In this document: piece after piece, positions 57,469 to 64,000 of the stretch
Numbering within the stretch: position 1 is the stretch's first letter
How the letters are laid out: the number at the start of each line of letters is the position of its first letter
NCBI RefSeq assembly: GCF_014203535.1
Contig: NZ_JACHJI010000013.1
Span: 124,001-188,000, forward strand
From: Streptomyces griseomycini
Lineage (GTDB): Bacteria; Actinomycetota; Actinomycetes; Streptomycetales; Streptomycetaceae
Reading direction: 5' to 3'
Length of the DNA: 64,000 nucleotides
Position numbers and translations under genes: made by a program
The notes under the pieces: model-generated
The model's input: only the letters and a program-made list of their open reading frames with translations
What the model was told of the DNA's origin: nothing
Database searches by the model: none

Positions 57469-59558
57469 CCCGCCCCACCGCGCCCGGCTCGTCCCTGCGG
57501 GACCTGGCCCGCGCGCACGGCGTGAGCACCGAGTACGTCACCGACCGCGGTGACCGCGTCACCGTCGCCGCGGACACCCTGGTCGCGGTCCTGGCCGCGT
57601 GCGGCGTGGACGCGAGCACCCCGGACGCCGCCCGGCGGGCCCTGGCCGCCCGGCGTGCGGCGGACGCGGACAGGCTGCTTCCGCCCTGCGTGGTCGTCCG
57701 TGCCGGATCGGCCGCGGGGCTGCGGCTGCCGCCCGGCGCCGAGGCCCGCGTCGCCCTGGAGGACGGTGGCGAGAAAACTCCCGAGGACCCGCTGCCGCCG
57801 GGCGCGCACGTCCTGCACGCCGTGGCGGGCCGGCGGCGGGCGTCCGCTCCGCTGCTGTCGGTGCCCGAGCGCATCCCCGTGCCCGAGCGGCGCGGCTGGG
57901 GCTTCCTGGTCCAGCTGTACTCGGTGCTCTCCCGCAGGTCCTGGGGCATGGGCGACCTGGCCGACCTCGCGGAGCTGGCCTCCTGGTCCGGCCGCGCGCT
58001 GGGCGCCGGCTTCCTCCAGCTGGGGCCGCTGCACGCGGTGGAGCCGGGTCCGCTGCCCGATCCGTCGCCGTACCGGCCGAGTTCGCGGCGGTTCGCGGAC
58101 CCGATGCACGTCCGGGTGGAGGAGGTGCCGGAGTACCGGTACCTGGACCGGGAGGCCCGCCGCGCGGTGGACTCCTGCGCCGCCCGGGCACGGGCCCTCA
58201 ACGAGCGCGTGCTGAGCGGTGGGACGCTGATCGACCGGGAGGTGGTGCGCGCCCTCAAGTTCGAGGCGCTGCGCCATGTGTACCGGGTGCCGGCCCCGCC
58301 CGGCCGCCGTGCGGCCCTGGAGGCGTTCACCGCCCGCGAGGGCGGGGACCTGACGGACTTCGCCACCTGGTCCGCGCTGGCCGAGGTGCACGGCGGCGCC
58401 TGGCGGTCCTGGCCCGAGGGGTTGCGCGACCCGCGGTCGCCGCGGGTGGCCGAGGCCCGCGAGGAACTGGCGGAAGCCGTCGCGTTCCACCGCTGGCTGG
58501 CGTGGATCACCGACGAGCAGCTCGCCGCCGCGCAGCGCGTGGCGAAGGAAGCGGGCATGGACATCGGCCTGGTGCACGACCTGGCGGTGGGCGTCGCCCC
58601 CGAGGGGGCCGACGCCTGGACGCTGCAGCACTGCCTGGCCGGCGGGATGAGCGTCGGGGCCCCACCGGACGACTTCAATCCGCTCGGTCAGGACTGGGGC
58701 CAGCCGCCCTGGCGGCCGGACGCGCTGGCCGCCGAGGGGTACCGGCCGCTGGCCGGGCTGCTGCGCGCCGGCATGCGGCACGCGGGAGCCCTGCGGGTCG
58801 ACCACGTCATGGGGCTGTTCCGGTTGTGGTGGGTGCCCGAGGGCCGGCCCCCGTCCGAGGGGACCTACGTCCGTTACGACGCCGAGGCCATGCTCGGCGT
58901 GCTGCTCCTGGAGGCCCACCGGGCCGGGGCGGCGGTGGTCGGCGAGGACCTCGGCACGGTGGAGCGCGGTGTCCGCGAGGAGCTGGCCGCGCGCGGCGTG
59001 CTCGGCACGTCGGTGCAGCGCTTCGAGTACCTGGGCGGTTCCGAGGGACGGCACGGTCCGCTGCCTCCGCGGCAGTGGCGCAGGAACTGCCTGGCCACGC
59101 TGACCACCCACGACCTGCCGACGACCACCGCATGGCTGAGCGGCGAACACGTCGACCTGCGGGCCCGGCTGGGGCTGCTGACCCGCCCGGAACCGGAGGA
59201 GAGGGCGCAGGCGGCGGCCGAGCGGGACGGCTGGCTGGCGGAACTGCGCCGGCAGGGCCTGCTGCCCGACGCCGACGGCGAGCTGGTCGCCCTGCACCGT
59301 TTCCTGACCCGCACCCCGTCCACCCTGCTCGGGGTCTGGCTGCCGGACGCCACCGGCGACCGCAGGCCCCAGAACCTGCCCGGTACCGCTGACGTGCACC
59401 CCAACTGGAGGCTGCCGGTGGCGGACGGGCAGGGCCGGCCGGTGCCCTTGGAGGACCTGCCCGGCCATCCCCGTGTACAGGCCGTCGCCCGCGTGTTCGC
59501 CGACGGTGAACCGCACGGAACGAAGACCGAGGAGAGAGATGTCAGGCCAGGCCCTTGA
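57465..59558 (+). CDS. malQ: 4-alpha-glucanotransferase (amylomaltase, GH77; AcbQ-like)
   Basis: A 697-residue GH77 enzyme. An N-terminal actinobacterial extension of about 140 residues precedes WGFLVQLYSVLSRRSWGMGDLADL. Catalytic regions: nucleophile in ALRVDHVMGLFRLWWVPEG, acid/base in VVGEDLGTVE and third acid in TTHDLPTTTAW. The 250s-like flexible region GMSVGAPPDDFNPLGQDWGQPPW is intact. It lacks a signal peptide, so it acts inside the cell, where it could supply malto-oligosaccharide acceptors or exchange sugar tails on the product. Overlaps: GTGA with the fusion gene and 20 bases with the cyclase. Confidence 0.92.
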   Translation: MTRPTAPGSSLRDLARAHGVSTEYVTDRGDRVTVAADTLVAVLAACGVDASTPDAARRALAARRAADADRLLPPCVVVRAGSAAGLRLPPGAEARVALEDGGEKTPEDPLPPGAHVLHAVAGRRRASAPLLSVPERIPVPERRGWGFLVQLYSVLSRRSWGMGDLADLAELASWSGRALGAGFLQLGPLHAVEPGPLPDPSPYRPSSRRFADPMHVRVEEVPEYRYLDREARRAVDSCAARARALNERVLSGGTLIDREVVRALKFEALRHVYRVPAPPGRRAALEAFTAREGGDLTDFATWSALAEVHGGAWRSWPEGLRDPRSPRVAEAREELAEAVAFHRWLAWITDEQLAAAQRVAKEAGMDIGLVHDLAVGVAPEGADAWTLQHCLAGGMSVGAPPDDFNPLGQDWGQPPWRPDALAAEGYRPLAGLLRAGMRHAGALRVDHVMGLFRLWWVPEGRPPSEGTYVRYDAEAMLGVLLLEAHRAGAAVVGEDLGTVERGVREELAARGVLGTSVQRFEYLGGSEGRHGPLPPRQWRRNCLATLTTHDLPTTTAWLSGEHVDLRARLGLLTRPEPEERAQAAAERDGWLAELRRQGLLPDADGELVALHRFLTRTPSTLLGVWLPDATGDRRPQNLPGTADVHPNWRLPVADGQGRPVPLEDLPGHPRVQAVARVFADGEPHGTKTEERDVRPGP

Positions 59559-60705
59559 TCGGCTCGAGGGGGTCCGCGAGGACTCCGGAGGCTTCGACCT
59601 GCTGGCGCCGGACGGCACGCGCTACCGTGTGGACGTCACCGACGGGGTGTTCGACCCCCGCAACCCGCTCCTCGCGGGCTACGTGGCGGGACGGCGTGTG
59701 GTGGCCTTCGTCGGCCCCACGGTGGACCGTCTCTACGGCGACCGGCTGCGCGCCTACCTCGACGCCCGGCTGGAGCCGGGCAGCTGGAGCGTCCACACCA
59801 TCGACAGCGGTGAACGGAACAAGACCCTCACGTCGGTGGAGCGGGTGTGCGCCGTCGCCAAGGCGTCCGGCCTGGACCGGCACGGGGTGATGCTCGCCGT
59901 GGGCGGCGGGATCGTCGCGGACGTCGTGGGCTTCGCGGCCTCGATGTACGCCCGCGGCATCCGCTACATCAAGGTCAACACCACCCTGGTGGGACAGGTG
60001 GACGTGGGCGTCGGGGTGAAGACCGGCGTCAACGCCCTGGACTCCAAGAACATGTTCGGCGCCTACCACCCCGCGCACGCCTCGCTCAACGACCCGGCCC
60101 TGCTGGCCACCCTGCCGGTCCGGGAGATCCGCTGCGGCCTCGCGGAGATCGTGAAGATGGCCGTGATCCTCGACTCCGACCTCTTCCGGGCGCTGGAGGA
60201 GCACCCGGACGCCTTCCTGCGTTCCTCCGACGGCGCGCTGGAGACGTACGTGCTGCGCACCTCGATGCGGCTGATGATGGAGGAGCTCTGCCCCAACCTC
60301 CGCGAGCACGACCTCGCCCGGCTCGTCGACTTCGGGCACACCTTCAGCCCGGTGATCGAGACGGCCGGCGGCCACCGCCTGGAACACGGTGAGGCGGTCG
60401 CCGTCGACATGGCCCTGTCGGCACATGTGGCCCGGCTGCTGGGGCTCGTCGACGCGGAGAGCTGCGCGCGCGTGGTGACGCTGCTGCGCCGCATCGGTCT
60501 CCCCGTGTTCGACCCGGCCACCTGCACGCCGGAGCTGATGACGCAGGCCCTGCACGCCTCCTGGCAGCGACGGGGACGCAAGCTGCACCTCGTCGTGCCG
60601 ACCGGCATCGGCAAGGCGGACTTCGTGGAGCGGCTGGAGGACCTGCCTGCCGACGTGCTGCGGGCCGCCCTGGAAGCGCTGGCGCGCGACGGGGGCACGG
60701 AGTGA
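59539..60705 (+). CDS. acbC: C7-cyclitol synthase, sugar-phosphate cyclase (2-epi-5-epi-valiolone synthase type)
   Basis: A 388-residue member of the dehydroquinate-synthase-like cyclases. NAD site and core: GERNKTLTSVERVCAVAKA, VGGGIVADVVGFAASMYARGIRYIKVNTTLVGQVDVGVGVKTGVN. Metal ligands are expected in EIVKMAVILD, FGHTFSPVIE and RLEHGEAVAVDMAL. The position beside a ROK kinase, and the whole cluster, indicate cyclisation of sedoheptulose-7-phosphate to 2-epi-5-epi-valiolone, the entry step to acarviosyl units. A few core residues (KNMFGAYHP; VNTT instead of VPTT) are worth comparing with EEVS, EVS and DDGS subfamilies. AGGAG precedes the ATG. Confidence 0.88.
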   Translation: MSGQALDRLEGVREDSGGFDLLAPDGTRYRVDVTDGVFDPRNPLLAGYVAGRRVVAFVGPTVDRLYGDRLRAYLDARLEPGSWSVHTIDSGERNKTLTSVERVCAVAKASGLDRHGVMLAVGGGIVADVVGFAASMYARGIRYIKVNTTLVGQVDVGVGVKTGVNALDSKNMFGAYHPAHASLNDPALLATLPVREIRCGLAEIVKMAVILDSDLFRALEEHPDAFLRSSDGALETYVLRTSMRLMMEELCPNLREHDLARLVDFGHTFSPVIETAGGHRLEHGEAVAVDMALSAHVARLLGLVDAESCARVVTLLRRIGLPVFDPATCTPELMTQALHASWQRRGRKLHLVVPTGIGKADFVERLEDLPADVLRAALEALARDGGTE

Positions 60706-61076
60706 CCGCCCGCGACGTGGTGAACCTCGACACGCTCCTGCGCGGCAAGGAGCACGACCACGGCGGGCTGGGCACGATCCTCGCGCACCGCCTGTTCGCC
60801 CGCGCCGAAGGCGGCGTGGGAGCGGAGTTCGTCGACATCGCCGTGCTGCCGCCCGGCACGTCCATAGGGCGCCACCGGCACGCCCTGGACCGTGAGACGT
60901 ACGTCGTGCTCAGCGGCAGCGGGCTGATGTACCGGGACGGAGCCGAGTTCCGCGTCGGCGCCGGGGACGTCGTCGTCAACCGCCCGTACGGCGAGCACGG
61001 CCTCGTCAACGACTCGGCCGCCGATCTGTGGCTTCTGGTCTTCGAGGAGGAGCTTCGTGACCATCCCGCGGTCTGA
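60702..61076 (+). CDS. Single-domain cupin, candidate cyclitol-phosphate epimerase/isomerase
   Basis: A 124-residue cupin. Motif 1 is GTSIGRHRHALDRETYVVLSGSG (His, His and Glu metal ligands) and motif 2 is GDVVVNRPYGEHGLVNDS (third His). It overlaps the cyclase by GTGA and the ROK kinase by 20 bases, so it is made together with both. The acarbose route needs a 2-epimerase right after kinase action (AcbO step). I infer this cupin may do that, or stabilise an intermediate; the sequence alone does not prove it. Confidence 0.75.
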   Translation: MTARDVVNLDTLLRGKEHDHGGLGTILAHRLFARAEGGVGAEFVDIAVLPPGTSIGRHRHALDRETYVVLSGSGLMYRDGAEFRVGAGDVVVNRPYGEHGLVNDSAADLWLLVFEEELRDHPAV

Positions 61077-62145
61077 CCGTCCCCCCGCCGGTCCGGCGCA
61101 CCGCGCGGACTCCTGGCGGCCCCACGACGTCTTCACCGTGCTCGACGTGGGAGGCACGACGCTGCGGACCGGGAGCTACGACCCGGTGACGGCGGCCGTC
61201 TCCCGCGTGCGCCGGGTGCCGGTCGAGGGCATGGCCCGTCATCCGGAGGACTCGGTGGCCGGTCTGCAGCGCCGCGTCGTGGACCAGATCGTCCACGAGG
61301 TCGGCCGGCACACCGCGGGGACGGCGCCGCGCGCCGTCGGCGTGGCCTTCGCCGGGCCGATCTCCGCCGGCGGTCTGGTGCTGGCCGCTCCCACGGTGTG
61401 GGGGCGGCGCGGTGACCCGCTGCCGCTGGGGCAGCTCCTGACGGAGCGGACCGGCGTACCGGTCGTGGTGGTCAACGACCTGACCGCCGCCGCCTGGCGC
61501 TACGCGGCGACCGAGACCGAGCCGTTCTGTCTGATCACCGTCAGTTCCGGCATCGGCAACAAGGTCTTCCGGGGCGGGGAGGTGCTGCTGGACGCGGACG
61601 GGCACGGGGGCGAACTCGGGCACTGGGTGTGCGATCCGTCCCCGGGGGCACCGCTGTGCGACTGCGGTGCGCGCGGCCATCTCGGTGCTGTCGCCTCCGG
61701 GCGGGGGGTGCTCGCCGCGGTCCGCCGTGCGGCGGACGCCGACCCGGCCGGTTTCGCCCGGTCCCGGCTGGCCGCGCGCTGCGGCGGCCGCGTGCCCGGC
61801 ATCGACAACCCGGCCGTCGCGGCCTCGGTGCGGGAGGGCGACGAGTTCACCACGCAGGTGCTGCGCGGCACCCTCACGCATCTCGCGCAGGCGATCGGGG
61901 CCGTCTTCACCTCCGTCGGGGTGTGCCGGTACATCGTGATGGGCGGCTTCGCACTGGCGGTAGGCGAACGCTACCGGGAGCTGCTGGTGGGCGAGTTGGT
62001 GAGACTGGGGTGTTTCGGTCTGGACGCGGACGCGGTCGACTCCATGGTGTCGCTCGGCGAACCGGACGACGACCACGGCCTGATCGGTGCCGGCAGACTG
62101 CTGGCCGACCGGATGTCCCGGCCGTCCCCGGCGGGTGCCCGGTGA
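61057..62145 (+). CDS. ROK-family kinase (AcbM-like, 2-epi-5-epi-valiolone 7-kinase candidate)
   Basis: A 362-residue ROK kinase. The phosphate loop is FTVLDVGGTTLRTGSY, catalytic Asp region VVVNDLTAAAWRY, and the ROK zinc/signature region is GHGGELGHWVCD…LCDCGARGHLGAVASGRG. The CxC(x)4 cluster with the preceding His is intact. Next to the cyclase it should phosphorylate the cyclitol at O7, the reaction of AcbM. The GTG start overlaps the cupin by 20 bases; the stop overlaps the SDR gene by GTGA. Confidence 0.87.
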   Translation: MTIPRSDRPPAGPAHRADSWRPHDVFTVLDVGGTTLRTGSYDPVTAAVSRVRRVPVEGMARHPEDSVAGLQRRVVDQIVHEVGRHTAGTAPRAVGVAFAGPISAGGLVLAAPTVWGRRGDPLPLGQLLTERTGVPVVVVNDLTAAAWRYAATETEPFCLITVSSGIGNKVFRGGEVLLDADGHGGELGHWVCDPSPGAPLCDCGARGHLGAVASGRGVLAAVRRAADADPAGFARSRLAARCGGRVPGIDNPAVAASVREGDEFTTQVLRGTLTHLAQAIGAVFTSVGVCRYIVMGGFALAVGERYRELLVGELVRLGCFGLDADAVDSMVSLGEPDDDHGLIGAGRLLADRMSRPSPAGAR

Positions 62146-63065
62146 GCGCCGGGGGCACCCTCGTCGTCGGCAGCGGTTTCGTCGGCATGGGCATCGCGCG
62201 ACGGCTGGCGGCGGCCGGTGAGCCGGTCACCGTCACCTCGCGTCACCGCCCGGAGCACCTTCCGGACCTCCCGGGGTTCCGGTGGCACGCACTGGACGCC
62301 ACCGATTCCGCGGCGTGCGGCCGGCTCGTGGCCCGGCTGGACCCGCGGCGCATCGTCCTCGTGCACGGCCCGTCCGACGTCACGTGGTGCGAGGAGCACC
62401 CGGACCTGGCCGTCGCGGCGCACACCGCCGCGGCCGCCCACTTCGCCGCGCTGGCCGGGGACGCGAGGCTGCTGATGATCTCCACCGACAACGTCTTCGA
62501 CGGATCCCGGCCCGACAACCCCGAGGACGCCCCGGTCTCCCCGGCCAACGCCTACGGCCGCGCGAAACTGCAGGCGGAACGGACCGTGCTCGACGCGGCG
62601 GCGGACGCGGTGGTGCTGCGGGTCAGCCTGGTCTACGGGCACGAGCCCGCGGACGCCGGCAAATGGCTCAACTTCTTCGCCGCGTGCGCGCACCGGCTGC
62701 GGCGCGGCGAGCAGGTCAGGGTGCCGCGGGACCAGTGGACGACCCCGGTGCTGGTGGACGACGTCGCGGAGGTGACGGCGGCCCTGCTGGGCGCCGGCGC
62801 GCCCCTGCCGCCGGTCCTCCATCTGGGCGGGCCGGACCGCGTGGGCCGTGCCGCCTGGGCCTCGGTCGTCGCCGAGACGCTGGGGGCGCCCGCGCACCTG
62901 GTCGTGCCGGTGCCGCGGGCGGCCACGCGGTACGCCTCCCGGCCGGAGAACGCGTGCCTGACCGGCTCCCGTCTCGCCCGGTTGCCGGCCACCGGGGCGA
63001 TCACCGTCCGGGGCGTGCGGGAGGGCGCCCGGTCCCTGGCCCCGGCGTTCACGACGGCACGCTGA
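62142..63065 (+). CDS. RmlD-like extended SDR, candidate cyclitol reductase/dehydratase
   Basis: A 307-residue NAD(P)-binding protein of the dTDP-4-dehydrorhamnose-reductase type. It starts LVVGSGFVGMGIARRLAAAG (GxGFxG variant of the usual GxxGxxG). It continues LLMISTDNVFDGS, catalytic AYGRAKLQAE (YxxxK), VVLRVSLVYGHEP and PVLVDDVAEVTAALLG. A role on the cyclitol phosphate (reduction or dehydration after AcbM/O-type steps) or on a deoxysugar are both possible. GTG start overlapping the ROK kinase; last gene of the tightly packed run. Confidence 0.8.
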   Translation: MSAGGTLVVGSGFVGMGIARRLAAAGEPVTVTSRHRPEHLPDLPGFRWHALDATDSAACGRLVARLDPRRIVLVHGPSDVTWCEEHPDLAVAAHTAAAAHFAALAGDARLLMISTDNVFDGSRPDNPEDAPVSPANAYGRAKLQAERTVLDAAADAVVLRVSLVYGHEPADAGKWLNFFAACAHRLRRGEQVRVPRDQWTTPVLVDDVAEVTAALLGAGAPLPPVLHLGGPDRVGRAAWASVVAETLGAPAHLVVPVPRAATRYASRPENACLTGSRLARLPATGAITVRGVREGARSLAPAFTTAR

Positions 63066-63170
63066 ACACCCCGCCCGGCGCCGCGGGTGACCGCACGTCC
63101 GACAGCGTGCCGGGACACCCGGCCCGCGCGCGGCCCCCGCACACCGTGCGGCCGCGCGCGTCACCCCCGC

Positions 63171-63196
63171 CCGGGCGGCGGACCGCCGCCGCCCGG
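63171..63196 (+). terminator. Hairpin after the SDR gene
   Basis: CCGGGCGGCGG (63171-63181), a 4-base loop and the exact complement CCGCCGCCCGG (63186-63196). It lies about 105 bases past the SDR stop and about 45 bases before the GMC gene, so it may end or attenuate the long operon. Confidence 0.5.
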
Positions 63197-63242
63197 CCCG
63201 TACGACCGCCGCCGTCCGGCGGCGAGACGGTGGAGCAGACGT

Positions 63243-64000
63243 ATGTCACGTACAGGATCGGTGAAGAGCTACGACGTCGTCGTACTCGGCGGAGGTGTGG
63301 CCGGGTGCGTACTCGCCGCCCGGCTGAGCGAGGACCCGGACCGGTCGGTCTGTCTGGTCGAGGCCGGCCGGGACTACGGGCCGCAGGGCGACGGATGGCC
63401 GCGCACGGTGCTCGACGCGCGGCGCCTGCCGCGCGACCACGTGTGGGAGCGGCACGCGGCCGCGCACCGCGTCCGGGCCCGGATCATCGGCGGCTCCTCG
63501 TGCGTCAACGGGTGCTGGAACACCTGGGGCGCCCACGCGGACCACACGGACTGGGAACGGGCGGGGGGCGAGCGGTGGTCGGCGCGGGCCATGGAACCCT
63601 TCCGCCGGGCCGCGGTGGACCATATGGGGCTGCGGCCGGTTCCGGAGAGCGAGTTCTCCGTCTGGAGCAGCGCAGCACTCGATGCGGCCGGCGAACTCGG
63701 CTACCCGCCGGTCGACATGGGCACCTCGGGCGCCCCCGGTTACGGCACTCCGCTCATCAACTCCTTCGACGGTCTGCGCTGGAACGCGGCGTTCGCCTAC
63801 CTCGACCCGGTGCGGGAGCGCCCGAATCCGACGATCGTCGACGCGGCGCTCGTCGACCGGCTGCACGTCGTGCGCGGCCGGGTGCGGGGCGCCGACATCG
63901 TCCGCGGCGGGAAGCGGACCACCCTGGCCGCCGACGACTACATCGTCGCGTGCGGGACGTACGGGTCTCCCGCCGTGCTCCTGCGCAGTGGCCTCGGGCC
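63243..64000 (+). CDS. GMC-family FAD oxidoreductase (partial, runs off the window)
   Basis: The first 252 residues of a glucose-methanol-choline oxidoreductase. FAD dinucleotide motif: YDVVVLGGGVAGCVLAARLSEDPDRSVCLVEAG. The second FAD/substrate block is ARIIGGSSCVNGCWNTWGAHADHTDWERAGG, then YGTPLINSFDGLRWNAAFAYLDP and the start of the GMC signature VACGTYGSPAVLLRSGLG. The usual VNGM(W/V) is VNGCW. The catalytic His domain lies beyond the edge. A GGAG precedes the ATG. It probably belongs to the cluster, as an oxidant of a cyclitol or sugar, but a separate transcript is possible after the hairpin. Confidence 0.88.
   Translation, partial: MSRTGSVKSYDVVVLGGGVAGCVLAARLSEDPDRSVCLVEAGRDYGPQGDGWPRTVLDARRLPRDHVWERHAAAHRVRARIIGGSSCVNGCWNTWGAHADHTDWERAGGERWSARAMEPFRRAAVDHMGLRPVPESEFSVWSSAALDAAGELGYPPVDMGTSGAPGYGTPLINSFDGLRWNAAFAYLDPVRERPNPTIVDAALVDRLHVVRGRVRGADIVRGGKRTTLAADDYIVACGTYGSPAVLLRSGLG

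Overview
The window is high-GC actinobacterial DNA and almost certainly Streptomyces. The evidence is third-position GC bias, GTG and TTG starts, 4-base GTGA/ATGA gene overlaps, an XRE/DUF5753 + DUF397 regulator pair, an Rpf-LysM-M23 wall enzyme and an actinobacterial glgA-glgC pair. I could run no database search. Family calls rest on motifs and remembered family architecture.

1-20 kb is ordinary chromosome: the 5' end of an alpha-mannosidase, an amidase, small acetyltransferases, a zinc-ribbon SDR, a wax ester synthase/DGAT, a PA14-GH2 glycosidase, glgC and glgA, a FhuF-like Fe-S protein, a DMT transporter, an Rpf/LysM/M23 enzyme, gnd, an Asp/Glu racemase-like protein and panD. 20-23 kb is an accessory patch with a multiply frameshifted helicase/DUF1998 remnant and the XRE/DUF397 pair.

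23.4-42.3 kb is a starch and maltodextrin region. It holds a secreted tendamistat-like protein inhibitor of alpha-amylase, two tandem giant GH13 enzymes (1802-aa amylopullulanase and 1046-aa amylase-CBM41), a secreted GH13-CBM20 alpha-amylase, two LacI regulators, an alpha-glucosidase and the malEFG importer.

42.3-64 kb is a biosynthetic cluster with the gene content of acarbose/acarviosyl clusters (acb of Actinoplanes, gac of Streptomyces glaucescens). A leftward rfbA-rfbB pair makes dTDP-4-keto-6-deoxyglucose. A rightward run of 13 tightly packed genes follows: sugar aminotransferase, ABC exporter (ATPase and two permeases), maltokinase-like kinase, GT5-like glycosyltransferase, GlgC-like nucleotidyltransferase, PfkB kinase, a second glycosyltransferase fused to a HAD phosphatase, 4-alpha-glucanotransferase, C7-cyclitol (valiolone-type) synthase, cupin, ROK kinase and RmlD-like SDR. 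A GMC oxidoreductase runs off the end.

Taken together, the locus places starch degraders, maltodextrin uptake, a protein amylase inhibitor and a small-molecule glucosidase-inhibitor pathway side by side. Four promoter regions (protein inhibitor, secreted amylase, malE/malR, inhibitor cluster) carry similar TGAAA/CGCAA/CTTGCAG words, suggesting shared control by the MalR-type LacI regulators. The most useful points to check are that shared operator, the tendamistat-like protein, the glycosyltransferase-HAD fusion, and a single-base frameshift in the dTDP-glucose dehydratase that is either a sequencing error or a broken pathway.
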